DNA from: Cytobacillus citreus
Lineage (GTDB): Bacteria > Bacillota > Bacilli > Bacillales > Cytobacillaceae
Direction of reading: 5' to 3'
Assembly (NCBI RefSeq): GCF_018343665.1
Contig: NZ_JAGYPM010000002.1
Coordinates: 888,644-952,643 of the forward strand
DNA: 64,000 nucleotides
Numbering within the stretch: the first letter of the stretch is position 1; each line of letters begins with the position of its first letter. The notes under the pieces were generated by a model. That model had not been told where the DNA came from. It made no database searches and saw only the letters and a program-made list of their open reading frames with translations. The position numbers were made by a program, and so were the translations under genes. This document shows, piece after piece, positions 32,228 through 41,031 of the stretch.

Positions 32228-33358
32228 ATGGCAGGGATTAAAATAAAAAATGTATCAAAAACCTACCAGAATACAAATGAAAGAGTGCCAAAAAGAATAC
32301 ATATATTTAAGAAGAAAATAAAAGAAAATACAAGGAATGTACAGGTGATTGACAAGATAAACCTGGATATAAAGGATGGATCATTCACGGTATTAGTAGG
32401 ACCTTCAGGGTGTGGAAAGTCTACCATGCTTCGGATGATCGCTGGTTTGGAAGATATCACAGAAGGTGAAGTATGGGTTGGAGATAAATTAGTCAATCAC
32501 ATGTCACCTGGTGACCGAAATATTTCCATGGTGTTTCAAAATTATGCATTATACCCGACCATGACTGTGAGGCAGAATATTGAATTCAGTCTAGAAAATA
32601 TAAAGGTACCAAAAGTGGAAAGAGATCGAATGGTCAAGGATGTTGCCGAAACAGTGGGCCTAATGGAATACTTGGATACGAAACCAGGCAAACTCTCAGG
32701 AGGTCAAAGACAACGTGTTGCATTAGCTAGAGCAATTGTTAAAAGGCCCGATGTATATATATTTGACGAACCGCTCTCGAACTTGGATGCAAAATTAAGA
32801 GCAGAAATGCGGACCGAACTCATTCAAATGCATGAAAAACTGAAGACAACTTTTATTTATGTTACACATGATCAAGTTGAAGCTATGTCGATGGCAGACG
32901 AAATTGTACTGATGAACAGAGGGGAAATTATGCAGATAGGCTCCCCTGTAGACATTTACAATGATCCAAAGAATATATTTGTAGCTCAATTTATGGGGAC
33001 ACCTTCGATGAATGTTATGCCGATTGGCGAATTAATAAATCGATTGGAACCTCATTTCCAACATGTATCTTATTTTGGCTTTCGACCCGAGAAAGGTATT
33101 CTATTAGGTCGTTCAATACTTCATTCCTATGAAATTGAGATTGCCAGCAAAATTTTAACGAGAGAAATCCTCGGTGCAGAAACGATCTATAAGATAGAAA
33201 ATAAATATGGAGTACAAAATATTAAAACTACCGAGACTCATTATTCTCTAGGAGAAGAAGTGAATCTTTGTTTATCACTTGATTCCTTGTACTACTTTGA
33301 TCACGATGAACAAAGAGTTTACGCTGACAAAACCGTTTTAGAGGCGGGCATATCATGA
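32228..33358 (+). CDS. ABC importer ATPase (UgpC/MsmK-like)
   Basis: This 376-residue ATPase shows Walker A GPSGCGKST, signature LSGGQRQRVALARAIV, Walker B IFDEPLSNLD and a C-terminal OB-fold extension (about 240-376). An unusual basic insertion (RVPKRIHIFKKKIKE) near residues 20-35 splits the first beta strands. The ATG at 32228 has GGAAGGGTG upstream; the longer frame from 32204 is not preferred. It energises the importer whose permeases follow; the first overlaps by four bases (ATGA). Confidence 0.92.
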   Translation: MAGIKIKNVSKTYQNTNERVPKRIHIFKKKIKENTRNVQVIDKINLDIKDGSFTVLVGPSGCGKSTMLRMIAGLEDITEGEVWVGDKLVNHMSPGDRNISMVFQNYALYPTMTVRQNIEFSLENIKVPKVERDRMVKDVAETVGLMEYLDTKPGKLSGGQRQRVALARAIVKRPDVYIFDEPLSNLDAKLRAEMRTELIQMHEKLKTTFIYVTHDQVEAMSMADEIVLMNRGEIMQIGSPVDIYNDPKNIFVAQFMGTPSMNVMPIGELINRLEPHFQHVSYFGFRPEKGILLGRSILHSYEIEIASKILTREILGAETIYKIENKYGVQNIKTTETHYSLGEEVNLCLSLDSLYYFDHDEQRVYADKTVLEAGIS

Positions 33359-34224
33359 GAAAGCATCAAATAACGCCATATATTTTCATAGCACCCGCCA
33401 TCCTCGTTTTCAGTGTCTTTTATATATATCCCTTAATGTATATGGGGTATTTAAGTTTTCATAGTTGGAATTTTATCAGTGTGGAAAAGCCATTTGTAGG
33501 ATTAGATAATTATATTCGCATCTTTTCTGATCCTATTTTCTATGAAACGGTGTGGAATACGTTAAAATATGCATTTTTTACAGTTGCTCTTATCGTAATC
33601 ATTGCAATACCTTTAGCCATTTGGTTAAACCAAAAAGGCAGAATCTTTACTGCTGCTCAAGGAGCTGTATTTAGTCCCCATATTATTTCATTAGTTTCCG
33701 TTTCGATGATATGGATGTGGATCATGGATGTGGATTATGGGCTGCTTAATTGGATTGTTTCTTTATTTGGAGTCAAGTCTGTCGGCTGGTTAACGAATCC
33801 AAATGTGGCAATGTATTCGTTGATTTTTGTCTCTGTCTGGAAAAGCTTGGGCTACTATACCTTAATTATTATTGCAGCTTTGCAGAGCATTCCAAAAGAC
33901 CTCTATGAGGCTGCAGCTATAGATAAAGCTTCCAAATGGAGGGTATTCAGTAAAATTACTTTTCCAATGTTAACACCAACTATCTTTTTTATTTCGATCA
34001 TTGCTTTGATAAATTCAATCCAGGTATTTGAAACCATTGATATTATGACTGGAGGTGGGCCAATCAATTCCACTACTACCTTGGTCTATTACATCTATGA
34101 AGAAGGATTTAACAATTTTCATTTAGGAACAGCTTCTGCAGCCGGAATGGTGTTATTGTTTATTTTAATGTTGCTTACGATTTTATACTTTAAAGTGTTG
34201 AGTAACAGAGTTCATTATCAATAG
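33355..34224 (+). CDS. ABC importer permease 1 (UgpA-like)
   Basis: This 289-residue inner subunit has six TM helices and the binding-protein-dependent transport motif EAAAIDKASKWRVFSKITFP, which contacts the ATPase. It pairs with the second permease to form the channel. The start overlaps the ATPase stop by 4 bp, showing translational coupling. Confidence 0.92.
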   Translation: MRKHQITPYIFIAPAILVFSVFYIYPLMYMGYLSFHSWNFISVEKPFVGLDNYIRIFSDPIFYETVWNTLKYAFFTVALIVIIAIPLAIWLNQKGRIFTAAQGAVFSPHIISLVSVSMIWMWIMDVDYGLLNWIVSLFGVKSVGWLTNPNVAMYSLIFVSVWKSLGYYTLIIIAALQSIPKDLYEAAAIDKASKWRVFSKITFPMLTPTIFFISIIALINSIQVFETIDIMTGGGPINSTTTLVYYIYEEGFNNFHLGTASAAGMVLLFILMLLTILYFKVLSNRVHYQ

Positions 34225-34265
34225 AGAGTCCAAGCATTTTTATCATTAGATGGGGAGGCCAATGG

Positions 34266-35084
34266 ATGAGTAATCTAAAGAAAATACTTACGAGAATTGG
34301 TTTGGTGGCGGTGATCATATTTTTCGCCTTTCCGTTTGTTTGGTTGGTTTCTTCGAGTGTAAAAACGGTAGCGGAAACATTGTCCATTCCACCAACTCTG
34401 GTTCCAGAAAATTTTCAATGGAATAACTTTGTTAGCGCTTGGAATTCAGGACCATTTCTCCAATTCCTAATCAACAGTATTCTCGTGACTTTCGGAGTGC
34501 TGGTGCTTCAAGTCATTACCGTTGTTCCTGCAGCTTATGCATTTGCCCGATACGAATTTACTGGAAAGAAAATCCTTTGGGCGATTACCTTAATTACGTT
34601 AATGATTCCATTGCAATTAATCTTTTTACCCGTATTTTTGCAGTTGAGCAGCTGGGGAATATTAGATAGTTTATGGGGTTTGATTTTGCCTTTTGCCTCG
34701 GGGGCATTCGGTATTTTCATGTTGAGACAGACTTTTATGCAAGTACCAAATGAAATTCTTGATGCTGCAAGATTGGATAAAGCATCAGAGTTAAAAATTG
34801 TTTGGAAAATCATGATGCCACTTTCAAAACCAACGATTATTACGATGTTGCTATTTACCTTCATTTCCAGATGGAATGATTATTTCTGGCCTTTAGTAAT
34901 GACTACGACAGAAAATGCGAGAACACTTCCAGTTGGTGTTGCAATGCTCCGTACATCCGAGACTGGGGTGGATTGGAATATTGTAATGGCTGCAAATGTC
35001 ATCCTTGTTATTCCCATATTAATTGTTTATTTCTTTGCACAAAAGAGAATCATCCAAGCGTTTACTTACACAGGTGTTAAATAA
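34266..35084 (+). CDS. ABC importer permease 2 (UgpE-like)
   Basis: This 272-residue permease has six TM helices and the coupling motif DAARLDKASELKIVWKIMMP. GGGGAGG precedes two closely spaced ATGs, at 34262 and 34266; only 34266 is in frame. It completes the importer with the substrate-binding lipoprotein, ATPase and first permease encoded before it. Confidence 0.92.
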   Translation: MSNLKKILTRIGLVAVIIFFAFPFVWLVSSSVKTVAETLSIPPTLVPENFQWNNFVSAWNSGPFLQFLINSILVTFGVLVLQVITVVPAAYAFARYEFTGKKILWAITLITLMIPLQLIFLPVFLQLSSWGILDSLWGLILPFASGAFGIFMLRQTFMQVPNEILDAARLDKASELKIVWKIMMPLSKPTIITMLLFTFISRWNDYFWPLVMTTTENARTLPVGVAMLRTSETGVDWNIVMAANVILVIPILIVYFFAQKRIIQAFTYTGVK

Positions 35085-35112
35085 AATAGATGAGATACGA
35101 GGAGGAATTAGT

Positions 35113-35946
35113 ATGAAAATAGCGGTCATGGGGGATTTGCACTATCCTAGCAGACATGGAGTAACCAAAAGATTAGAAGAACATGTAATCGAGAGCAGAG
35201 ACTCTTTTTATCCCAACTATCTCAAGTCTTTCTTTAACCAGGAAGCTGATTTGTACGTATCGGTTGGTGATTTGACGAACTTTGGTACAAAAGACGAGTT
35301 TGAAGAAGTATATGAATACATTCGCAGCTATAACAAACCCTTTTACCAAACTCTTGGAAATCACGATGTATATAGCATGTCCCGTCGTGAAGTATTGGAA
35401 TTAACCAAGATGAATGGGAATCTTATCATGGAAGAAGAAGCTATTTTACTATTATTGGAAACAGGAAGAGAATTGGACACAGTTAATTTTGATGGTTGGG
35501 TAACGAATGAGCAGTTAGAATGGTTGGAAAAAGTAATTGATGATTCTGGGGAAAAAACAATGATCGTCTTTGCCCATCATCCAATCTATGATACGACTGC
35601 ACACTCCAATAAAAATATGCTCTCGATCCATCCATCCATTGATTTGTGGTCAGTCCTGAATAAGAAAAGAGGAAAGGGTATATACGTTAACGGGCATACA
35701 CATGCAGACTCTATTGTAGAAAAAGAGAATTGGACATTTGTTCAAATTTCAGCAGTTTTAGACGATCAAAGTGTTCGAATTCTGGAAATTGATCATGATC
35801 AATTTTCTGTTACTGCAATTGATGTATCTGATGATGAGTCAATTAAGCTAGCAACGACGATTGGCAATGCCATTGAAAGATTTACTCTGTTTCCTCAAGG
35901 TGTTTGTACAACTTTAAATCGCAATAAATTAGTCAAATTACGTTAA
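35113..35946 (+). CDS. Calcineurin-like phosphodiesterase (GpdQ-like)
   Basis: This 277-residue metallophosphoesterase has the dinuclear-metal motifs MGDLHYP, VGDLTNFG, LGNHD, FAHHPIY and NGHTHAD, in correct order. The ATG at 35113 with GAGGA upstream is chosen; the longer frame overlaps the permease gene. In an importer operon controlled by GlpP it probably cleaves glycerophosphodiesters to glycerol-3-phosphate plus alcohol, as GpdQ does. Cyclic nucleotide or other phosphodiester substrates cannot be excluded. Confidence 0.88.
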   Translation: MKIAVMGDLHYPSRHGVTKRLEEHVIESRDSFYPNYLKSFFNQEADLYVSVGDLTNFGTKDEFEEVYEYIRSYNKPFYQTLGNHDVYSMSRREVLELTKMNGNLIMEEEAILLLLETGRELDTVNFDGWVTNEQLEWLEKVIDDSGEKTMIVFAHHPIYDTTAHSNKNMLSIHPSIDLWSVLNKKRGKGIYVNGHTHADSIVEKENWTFVQISAVLDDQSVRILEIDHDQFSVTAIDVSDDESIKLATTIGNAIERFTLFPQGVCTTLNRNKLVKLR

Positions 35947-35980
35947 AACAGAGACGAAGTTACTTGAGAGGAGTATTATC

Positions 35981-36520
35981 TTGAAAAGAATCGCAATTGA
36001 TATGGATGAAGTCATGGCCGACACGATCCATAAAAGCTTGCTTGTATTTAATGAAAAATTTAATATGCATGTAACAAGGGAAGACTTAACAGGAGCCAAG
36101 TTGGATCATTTGTTTCCACATTTAGAAGAAGAGTTTAATCAAATCTATAATCATCCAGATTTTTTTCGAGATTTGCCCGTTATGGAAAATTGCCGAGAAA
36201 CCATTTTAGAGTTAAGCGAACACTATGAAATTGTGATCGCAACAGCAGCGATGGAGGTACCTGGATCCTTTCAAGCGAAATATGAATGGTTAAAAGAGCA
36301 TTTTGAGTTCTTAGATGATCAATATTTTGTCTTTTGTGGAAATAAAAGTGTTATTCAGGCAGACTTTTTAATAGATGATAATATCTATCAACTAAATAGC
36401 TTTAAGAACCAAGGCATACTTTATACTGCAGAACACAATATCAATGAAGAATATAATGTCCGGTGTAATGATTGGTTTGAAATAAAGAAGTATTTTATGG
36501 ATAGTTTGGCTCAATTATAG
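35981..36520 (+). CDS. HAD-superfamily 5'(3')-deoxyribonucleotidase-like phosphatase
   Basis: This 179-residue HAD phosphatase of the NT5C type has motif I DMDEVMAD, motif II TAAMEVP and motif III LIDDNIYQL. Translation starts at TTG 35981 with GAGAGGAG upstream. Family enzymes dephosphorylate nucleotides, but being last in a glycerophosphodiester-uptake operon it may act on a phosphorylated product of the imported compound; that is inference. Confidence 0.85.
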   Translation: MKRIAIDMDEVMADTIHKSLLVFNEKFNMHVTREDLTGAKLDHLFPHLEEEFNQIYNHPDFFRDLPVMENCRETILELSEHYEIVIATAAMEVPGSFQAKYEWLKEHFEFLDDQYFVFCGNKSVIQADFLIDDNIYQLNSFKNQGILYTAEHNINEEYNVRCNDWFEIKKYFMDSLAQL

Positions 36521-36570
36521 TCTATTCATTTCATAGACTAAATCCATACATCTTACCCCGGAAATTGACA

Positions 36571-36684
36571 GCCTAAGCTATCTTGCTGGTGGGGTCTGTC
36601 AAGAATTTTGGATAAACGTAAAACAATGCACCCTGAGTGGATCTAAAGTTTCGATAAAGTCTCTGCTTAAAAGATAGCTTAGGC
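36571..36684. repeat. Element bounded by 14-bp inverted repeats
   Basis: GCCTAAGCTATCTT (36571-36584) and its exact complement AAGATAGCTTAGGC (36671-36684) bracket an 86-bp core with no coding potential. It may be a miniature element or part of the 3' end of the preceding transcript. Confidence 0.5.
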
Positions 36685-36770
36685 AAAACTTAAGGCATTC
36701 GCCAAAGGACTTGACGAACCCCGTGTTAGTTAAGGGAATATTCGTAAATAGTAAAAAGTGTTGTAAGGGA

Positions 36771-36808
36771 AAACACAGTCATTACATGCAATGACTGTGT
36801 TTTTTTTA
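36771..36808 (+). terminator. Rho-independent terminator
   Basis: The perfect 13-bp stem AAACACAGTCATT / AATGACTGTGTTT with a 6-nt loop is followed by T-run. Probably the end of the importer operon transcript, 250 bp past its last gene. Confidence 0.9.
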
Positions 36809-36809
36809 T

Positions 36810-37230
36810 TGTATAGAAAATTATAATTTTCGCTATCTGTTGATAACTTGAGATATAGTTCATCTACGTTCAGCTCCAGCGCCTACCTCCGACGTACAGG
36901 ACGTACTAGTGTCGACAATGCGACAGGACGTCGCGCTTTTGTCGACCTCGAGGTCACAAGCTTGTCTAGTTACGGCTCCTAGGGACTCGCGTCATAAGCC
37001 GATCCCTTCCAGAAGACAAAGAACGTCTTCTTACAGAGCTCGTCTTATGCAGTCGTCCCTAAACAGTCGCCTTCACATTTCGATCAATCCTCCCAGAAAG
37101 GTAAAGAACACCTTTCCGTGAGGCTCGTCTTGTGCTTGTCGGAGGTGAGCACAAAGGAAAGCTTCTTTGAATATTCATCTCAGGAACAATTTGTCCTTTA
37201 ATTGTTCCGAAGGCGCTTGCGCATTTGTTC
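36810..37230 (+). repeat. R2 dispersed repeat, copy 4, with a nested second hairpin element
   Basis: The left flank (TGTATAGAAAATTATAAT...) is shared with copy 5 at 51988. The R2 left part (CAGCTCCAGCGCC, GACGTACAGGACGTACTAGT, CGAGGTCACAAGC) is interrupted at about 36962-37080 by a related hairpin unit (AGGGACTCGCGTCATAAGCC ... GTCTTATGCAGTCGTCCCT). The R2 right part then resumes (CAATCCTCCCAGAAAGGT ... CTTGTCGGAGGTGAGCA). A further insert precedes AAGGCGCTTGCGCATTTGTTC. An ORF at 36909 is an artefact of this repeat. Confidence 0.8.
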
Positions 37231-37283
37231 TGTCCAAATTTGCCCTGTTTTACAAAAACTTCAAAAAAATTCGCAAAATTACT

Positions 37284-37317
37284 TTGACAGATAGAGTAAT
37301 TTAAAGTAATATTACTC
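37284..37317 (+). promoter_or_regulatory. Promoter with GAGTAAT...ATTACTC operator
   Basis: TTGACA (37284-37289), a 17-bp spacer and TAATAT (37307-37312). The inverted repeat GAGTAAT-N10-ATTACTC (37294-37317) covers the spacer and -10 box, a likely PadR site. Confidence 0.75.
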
Positions 37318-37354
37318 CATCAGATAGAATAGTGGATGAACAGGATGTGTCAAT

Positions 37355-37684
37355 ATGATCAGAAGTGATATCATTCGCGGACATTTGGATTCGATCATTT
37401 TGCGGCTGATTCTTGAAGAAGACAGATATGGATATGAAATATCAAAGGAAATCAGTTCACGTACAGATAATCGATTTCAAATAAAAGAGGCAACATTATA
37501 TGCAGTGTTTCAGAGATTAGAGAAAAAAGAGCTTATTGAATCTTATTTAGGCAGTGTTTCGAAAGGCGGGAAGAGAAAATACTATAGAATTACATCGCTG
37601 GGAAAAGCATATTTAAAAGAAATGATTAACGAGTGGAATGAAATAAAGGATATTATGGATTTATTTTTGGAGGGATTACAGTGA
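37355..37684 (+). CDS. PadR-family transcriptional regulator
   Basis: This 109-residue winged-helix regulator has the PadR opening IRGHLDSIILRLILEEDRYGYEI-type block, recognition region IKEATLYAVFQRLEKKELIE and C-terminal dimer helix. It is first in a three- or four-gene operon, with its stop overlapping the next start (GTGA). PadR regulators commonly repress an adjacent membrane-protein operon and themselves, fitting the operator in the promoter. Confidence 0.9.
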   Translation: MIRSDIIRGHLDSIILRLILEEDRYGYEISKEISSRTDNRFQIKEATLYAVFQRLEKKELIESYLGSVSKGGKRKYYRITSLGKAYLKEMINEWNEIKDIMDLFLEGLQ

Positions 37685-38079
37685 AAAAGCTGAAAAATCA
37701 TGTGGATGAGTTATTCAAAGATATTCCTGATAGTCAGGAAAAAAGAGCAATAAAGCAAGAGGTACTGGAAAATCTTGAAGAGAAAGTGTCAGATTTAATG
37801 GAATTTGGAAAAGAAGAGGAAGATGCAATTAATAAAGCAATCGTTGATTTTGGCGATATTGAGGAATTGAAAAAAGAGCTAGGTATGAAGCAACCAGTAA
37901 AGAAAACCCATTCAAAATTAAATTTAATGTATTCCATTTGGGGAAGCGTTCTAATCATTGCACTTTTTCTTTTTATTAATGTTTATTACACTCCAGATAA
38001 TATATGGTTTGTTTATCCGACATTTGCGATATTGTGGTGGCCGTTGACGATGTATTTTAAGTGGCAGCGTTCAAAATAA
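37681..38079 (+). CDS. Membrane protein with DUF1700-like prefix and one 2-TM repeat
   Basis: This 132-residue protein has a soluble helical N-terminus (residues 1-75) resembling the permease-prefix/DUF1700-type domains encoded behind PadR genes (IKQEVLENLEEKVSDLME and AIVDFGDIEELKKEL). Two TM helices follow, ending in TPDNIWFVYPTFAILWWPLT, the same unit found four times in the next protein. It starts at GTG, overlapping padR by four bases. A role as PadR-controlled envelope protein is inferred. Confidence 0.82.
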   Translation: MKKLKNHVDELFKDIPDSQEKRAIKQEVLENLEEKVSDLMEFGKEEEDAINKAIVDFGDIEELKKELGMKQPVKKTHSKLNLMYSIWGSVLIIALFLFINVYYTPDNIWFVYPTFAILWWPLTMYFKWQRSK

Positions 38080-38092
38080 GGGGGGACATAGT

Positions 38093-38728
38093 ATGAAGAA
38101 ATTTGATACTGGTTTTGCTTTAGCAGGAAGTGTGATGAGTATAATCTTTATTATGCTTACCAATTATTTAACAAGTCCCAATTACCCTTGGTTTATTTAT
38201 CCTTCCGTAAGCTTGCTGCTGTGGCCGATTGGCGTTTACTGTGCGAAGAAAAAGAAACACAAGCTATTTTCCGTTCTCTGCTGCATGCTCATTATTGTGT
38301 TTCTCATTGCTGAAAACCTAATAGAATCACCGAACTACCCATGGTCTTTATATGCAATATATCCAATTATCTGGTGGCCGATTCTTGTTTCGTTAGGGAA
38401 GAAAAAGGCAGGTACAATGACGGTTGCTTGGATTGGAAGCTTGAGTATTATTCTTTATTATTCAATCCTGAATGTGACCTTATCACCAGGCTATCCATGG
38501 GCGATATATCCAGCATTTGTGCTGTTATGGTGGCCGCTAACATTATATCATGCACAAAAAAAGACATACTTTGAATATTCTATCCATGCCAGCCTTTTAG
38601 TTATCTTGTTTTTTATCATTGTGAATATTGTATCCACACCAAATATCATTTGGGCCGTTTATCCGATTTTTTGTGTGCTATGGTGGCCATTGAGTATGTA
38701 TTACTTTGTTTACAAAAGGAGAACGTAA
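38093..38728 (+). CDS. Membrane protein built of four tandem SPNYPW...LWWPL units
   Basis: This 211-residue protein has about eight TM helices arranged as four two-helix repeats. Each repeat carries a loop SPNYPWxIYP (or SPGYPWAIYP, TPNIIWAVYP) followed by a hydrophobic stretch ending in LWWPLxxY and a basic cytoplasmic turn (KKKKHK, GKKK, AQKK, YKRR). The preceding gene ends with one more copy. I do not recognise a named function. It is part of the PadR operon, 13 bp after its neighbour. Confidence 0.8.
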   Translation: MKKFDTGFALAGSVMSIIFIMLTNYLTSPNYPWFIYPSVSLLLWPIGVYCAKKKKHKLFSVLCCMLIIVFLIAENLIESPNYPWSLYAIYPIIWWPILVSLGKKKAGTMTVAWIGSLSIILYYSILNVTLSPGYPWAIYPAFVLLWWPLTLYHAQKKTYFEYSIHASLLVILFFIIVNIVSTPNIIWAVYPIFCVLWWPLSMYYFVYKRRT

Positions 38729-38767
38729 AAAGCTATGAAGCACAATAAACTTTGGCGGTGCAGTTAA

Positions 38768-39361
38768 ATGGGGGACAAAAAGATTTATCTTATTTTCACA
38801 GATACTGGAACACTATTTACGAAACTAATAAAATTATATACGAAAAAGGCTATGAATCATGTGTCGATATCCTTTGATGATCAATTAAATGAAATATTCA
38901 GTTTCGGACGAAAAAAACGATATAATCCTTTTATCGGAGGGTTTGTAAGGGAGAAAATAGCGGCTGGTCTATTTAAAAAGGCAAAATGTGAAATATACAG
39001 CATTGCCATTTCGGAATCGGAATATGAACAAATGCAGGTTAAGGTTAGACAAATAGAGGCAAAGAAAGATTTTTATAAATACAATTTACTAGGGATTTTT
39101 GCTATTATTCTAAATTATAATCTTAAAAGAGAAAATGCTTATTTTTGCTCTCAATTTGTTGCAACGATTTTAAATGAAAAAAAAGAATTACTTTGTAAAT
39201 CACCGAGTCTCTGTACACCGCAGGACTTAATGGGAATATATGGTCTTCAATTCATTTATAAAGGTGATATTATTTTATTTCCACTTCATGCTAACAAAGA
39301 AATAGATTCAGAATTAACTTTTTCGAATTATTTTATGTGTAATACAGTTGATTTTAGCTAA
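38768..39361 (+). CDS. Permuted papain-fold (NlpC/P60-like) protein
   Basis: This 197-residue protein, probably cytoplasmic, has the circularly permuted papain arrangement of the YiiX/YaeF group: histidine first in MNHVSISFD and catalytic cysteine later in AYFCSQFVATIL. Such folds act as amidases, peptidases or lipid-modifying enzymes. No signal peptide is present. It lies 39 bp after the repeated membrane protein and may belong to the same PadR operon. The substrate is unknown. Confidence 0.78.
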   Translation: MGDKKIYLIFTDTGTLFTKLIKLYTKKAMNHVSISFDDQLNEIFSFGRKKRYNPFIGGFVREKIAAGLFKKAKCEIYSIAISESEYEQMQVKVRQIEAKKDFYKYNLLGIFAIILNYNLKRENAYFCSQFVATILNEKKELLCKSPSLCTPQDLMGIYGLQFIYKGDIILFPLHANKEIDSELTFSNYFMCNTVDFS

Positions 39362-39398
39362 GTATCAAGCATATAAATTATTGAGCAAGAAGTTCATC

Positions 39399-39428
39399 TC
39401 CGCCTTATGGCGGATTTTTTTTTCTTAG
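39399..39428 (+). terminator. Rho-independent terminator
   Basis: TCCGCC-TTAT-GGCGGA followed by a long T-run, 38 bases after the stop codon. Confidence 0.92.
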
Positions 39429-39511
39429 ATTTTCTTTAGAATGATCCTCGTAAGCATCTAAGATATTTCCTTTAGTATTACTTTACATCAGGGTGAAGGT
39501 GGGAATGAGGA

Positions 39512-40018
39512 ATGCTAAGTGAAACAATTATTCAACTGGTGGATCAGTATGGATATTTAATTTTTTTTCTTGCCTTCTGCTTAGGTCCTTTTGGGATACC
39601 GGTTCCAAACGAAATTACAATTCTAACTGGGGGAGTATTGGCGAATGAGGGTGTTTTGAATCCTTGGATAATCTATTTTTCCATTCTTACAGGTTTATTA
39701 ACAGCTGTAACGATTGGTTATATACTTGGCAAGATGTTTAGTCAACGAATTCTTTTGAGATTAAAAGGGAAAAAAACTCATCGTCATTTTATAAAGGCTG
39801 AAAAGTTATTTAATAAATACGGTAATCTTGCGATTTGTATTGGTTTTTTTATTCCGATCGTCCGCTATCTAGTTCCTGTTGCTGCTGGAATAAGTGGGGT
39901 GAAATACAAGGTATTTGCCCTTCTTTCATACTCCACTGCAATAATATGGACATCTGCATTTTTTGGTCTAGGGATAACAGTTGGCGATCAAATTACCCAG
40001 ATACAGTTTTTTTATTGA
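39512..40018 (+). CDS. DedA/SNARE-associated family membrane protein
   Basis: This 168-residue polytopic protein of the DedA (VTT) family has the FGIPVPNE motif in the re-entrant region, GYILGKMF, and the FIPIVRYLVPVAAGISG block. DedA proteins flip undecaprenyl phosphate or phospholipids, and affect resistance to cationic peptides. The ATG follows AAGGTGG. It is slightly shorter than typical family members (about 200 residues). A second, longer DedA gene is at 51333. Confidence 0.88.
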   Translation: MLSETIIQLVDQYGYLIFFLAFCLGPFGIPVPNEITILTGGVLANEGVLNPWIIYFSILTGLLTAVTIGYILGKMFSQRILLRLKGKKTHRHFIKAEKLFNKYGNLAICIGFFIPIVRYLVPVAAGISGVKYKVFALLSYSTAIIWTSAFFGLGITVGDQITQIQFFY

Positions 40019-40026
40019 ATATGATT

Positions 40027-40075
40027 AGGGTCAGTTCCTTACTTTTCTATAGGAGTAGGAACTGACCCATTTTTT
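40027..40075 (+). terminator. Rho-independent terminator
   Basis: AGGGTCAGTTCCT pairs with AGGAACTGACCC and is followed by ATTTTTTC. Confidence 0.88.
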
Positions 40076-40088
40076 CTATTCTTGGATG

Positions 40089-40730
40089 TTAAAAGGGTTT
40101 ATTTGAGGGGTTTATATAATGTTTTTTATAGATTTGGTAAGAACCGAGAAGAAGTATAGCAATTAATAAACCTAAAATCGTTAGAAAAATAATGAGTAAT
40201 GATTTTACAGGAAAAAACACACATGGAAGCATTAACAAACCTCCAATGAAAAGTCCTTTTGCTACAAAATGTCTAACTTTATTCCAAAGGTCATTGTGGG
40301 CATTTATTAAAGGAATAGCGGTATGATCATTAGCCTTATATCTTTGAATCTCGTTTCCTGTTACGATTAAGGATAACCCTACACTTAATGGTACAAGCGG
40401 TAACATATTAAAGTTAAGCTCCAATCCATTTACGATGATCCCTGAATACACAACAGATAGCAAAAGGATAATGATCAAAAAAATTCCTTCGATACCCTTT
40501 TGAAACCGTTGGTATTTAGACTGAATAATGCGTGATACAAAGAGCATTGTTAAATAAACAGTGAATATGCCTATACCAAAAGAAATCATTACGCTAAATT
40601 TCGATGAATAACTGCTAGGTTCACCGTAATTAGCAAATGCATTTGGAATTTGATCAGGCAACATTGGATAAATCAAAAAGCTTGAGATAACAAACCCTAC
40701 CAATAGAATGGCGCCTAAAAATTTACTCAT
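40089..40730 (-). CDS. sdpI: SdpI-like immunity/signal-receptor membrane protein
   Basis: This 213-residue protein has about six TM helices. An N-terminal DUF1648 block (YPMLPDQIPNAFANYGEPS) and an SdpI-like C-terminal region (NEIQRYKANDH..., HNDLWNKVRHF) match SdpI/YhfL-type proteins. In B. subtilis SdpI protects against the SdpC killing peptide and sequesters the repressor SdpR at the membrane. Its start overlaps the sdpR-like gene by eight bases. No sdpABC toxin genes are in the window. Confidence 0.85.
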   Translation of the reverse strand: MSKFLGAILLVGFVISSFLIYPMLPDQIPNAFANYGEPSSYSSKFSVMISFGIGIFTVYLTMLFVSRIIQSKYQRFQKGIEGIFLIIILLLSVVYSGIIVNGLELNFNMLPLVPLSVGLSLIVTGNEIQRYKANDHTAIPLINAHNDLWNKVRHFVAKGLFIGGLLMLPCVFFPVKSLLIIFLTILGLLIAILLLGSYQIYKKHYINPSNKPF

Positions 40731-41004
40731 TTCCTGTTCCTCCTTGATTTTGGAATTGTAAAACCCACTTCATTAAATCTTGAAAGACCGTTGTGTTTAA
40801 TGAGTAATAGATAAATTGGCCTTTCCGTTCATCCCATATTAACTCAGCTTGCTTCAATAAATTTAAATGACGTGAAATACTTGGCTTTGTCATATTAAAA
40901 TGTTCAGCAATTTCTCCTGCGGTTAAATCCTCTTCTTTTAAAAGATCTAAGATCTTTCGTCGAGTTGGATCAGACAATGCTTTAAATGTGTAATTCAATG
41001 TCAT
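40723..41004 (-). CDS. sdpR: SdpR-like ArsR-family repressor
   Basis: This 93-residue winged-helix autorepressor has the LSDPTRRKILDLLKEEDL core and recognition helix MTKPSISRHLNLL. The ATG at 41004 is used (AGGTGGT upstream) rather than the in-frame GTG at 41016. The pair order sdpR-sdpI with overlap is that of the B. subtilis immunity operon. A perfect ATATTTAGC-N6-GCTAAATAT dyad lies just upstream and is the likely operator. Confidence 0.85.
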   Translation of the reverse strand: MTLNYTFKALSDPTRRKILDLLKEEDLTAGEIAEHFNMTKPSISRHLNLLKQAELIWDERKGQFIYYSLNTTVFQDLMKWVLQFQNQGGTGNE

Positions 41005-41031
41005 AAGGATTACCACCTACTTTATTATTAG

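Noticed and set aside
36909..37121. ORF of 70 codons
   Set aside because: It lies wholly inside repeat R2 copy 4 and has no ribosome site.
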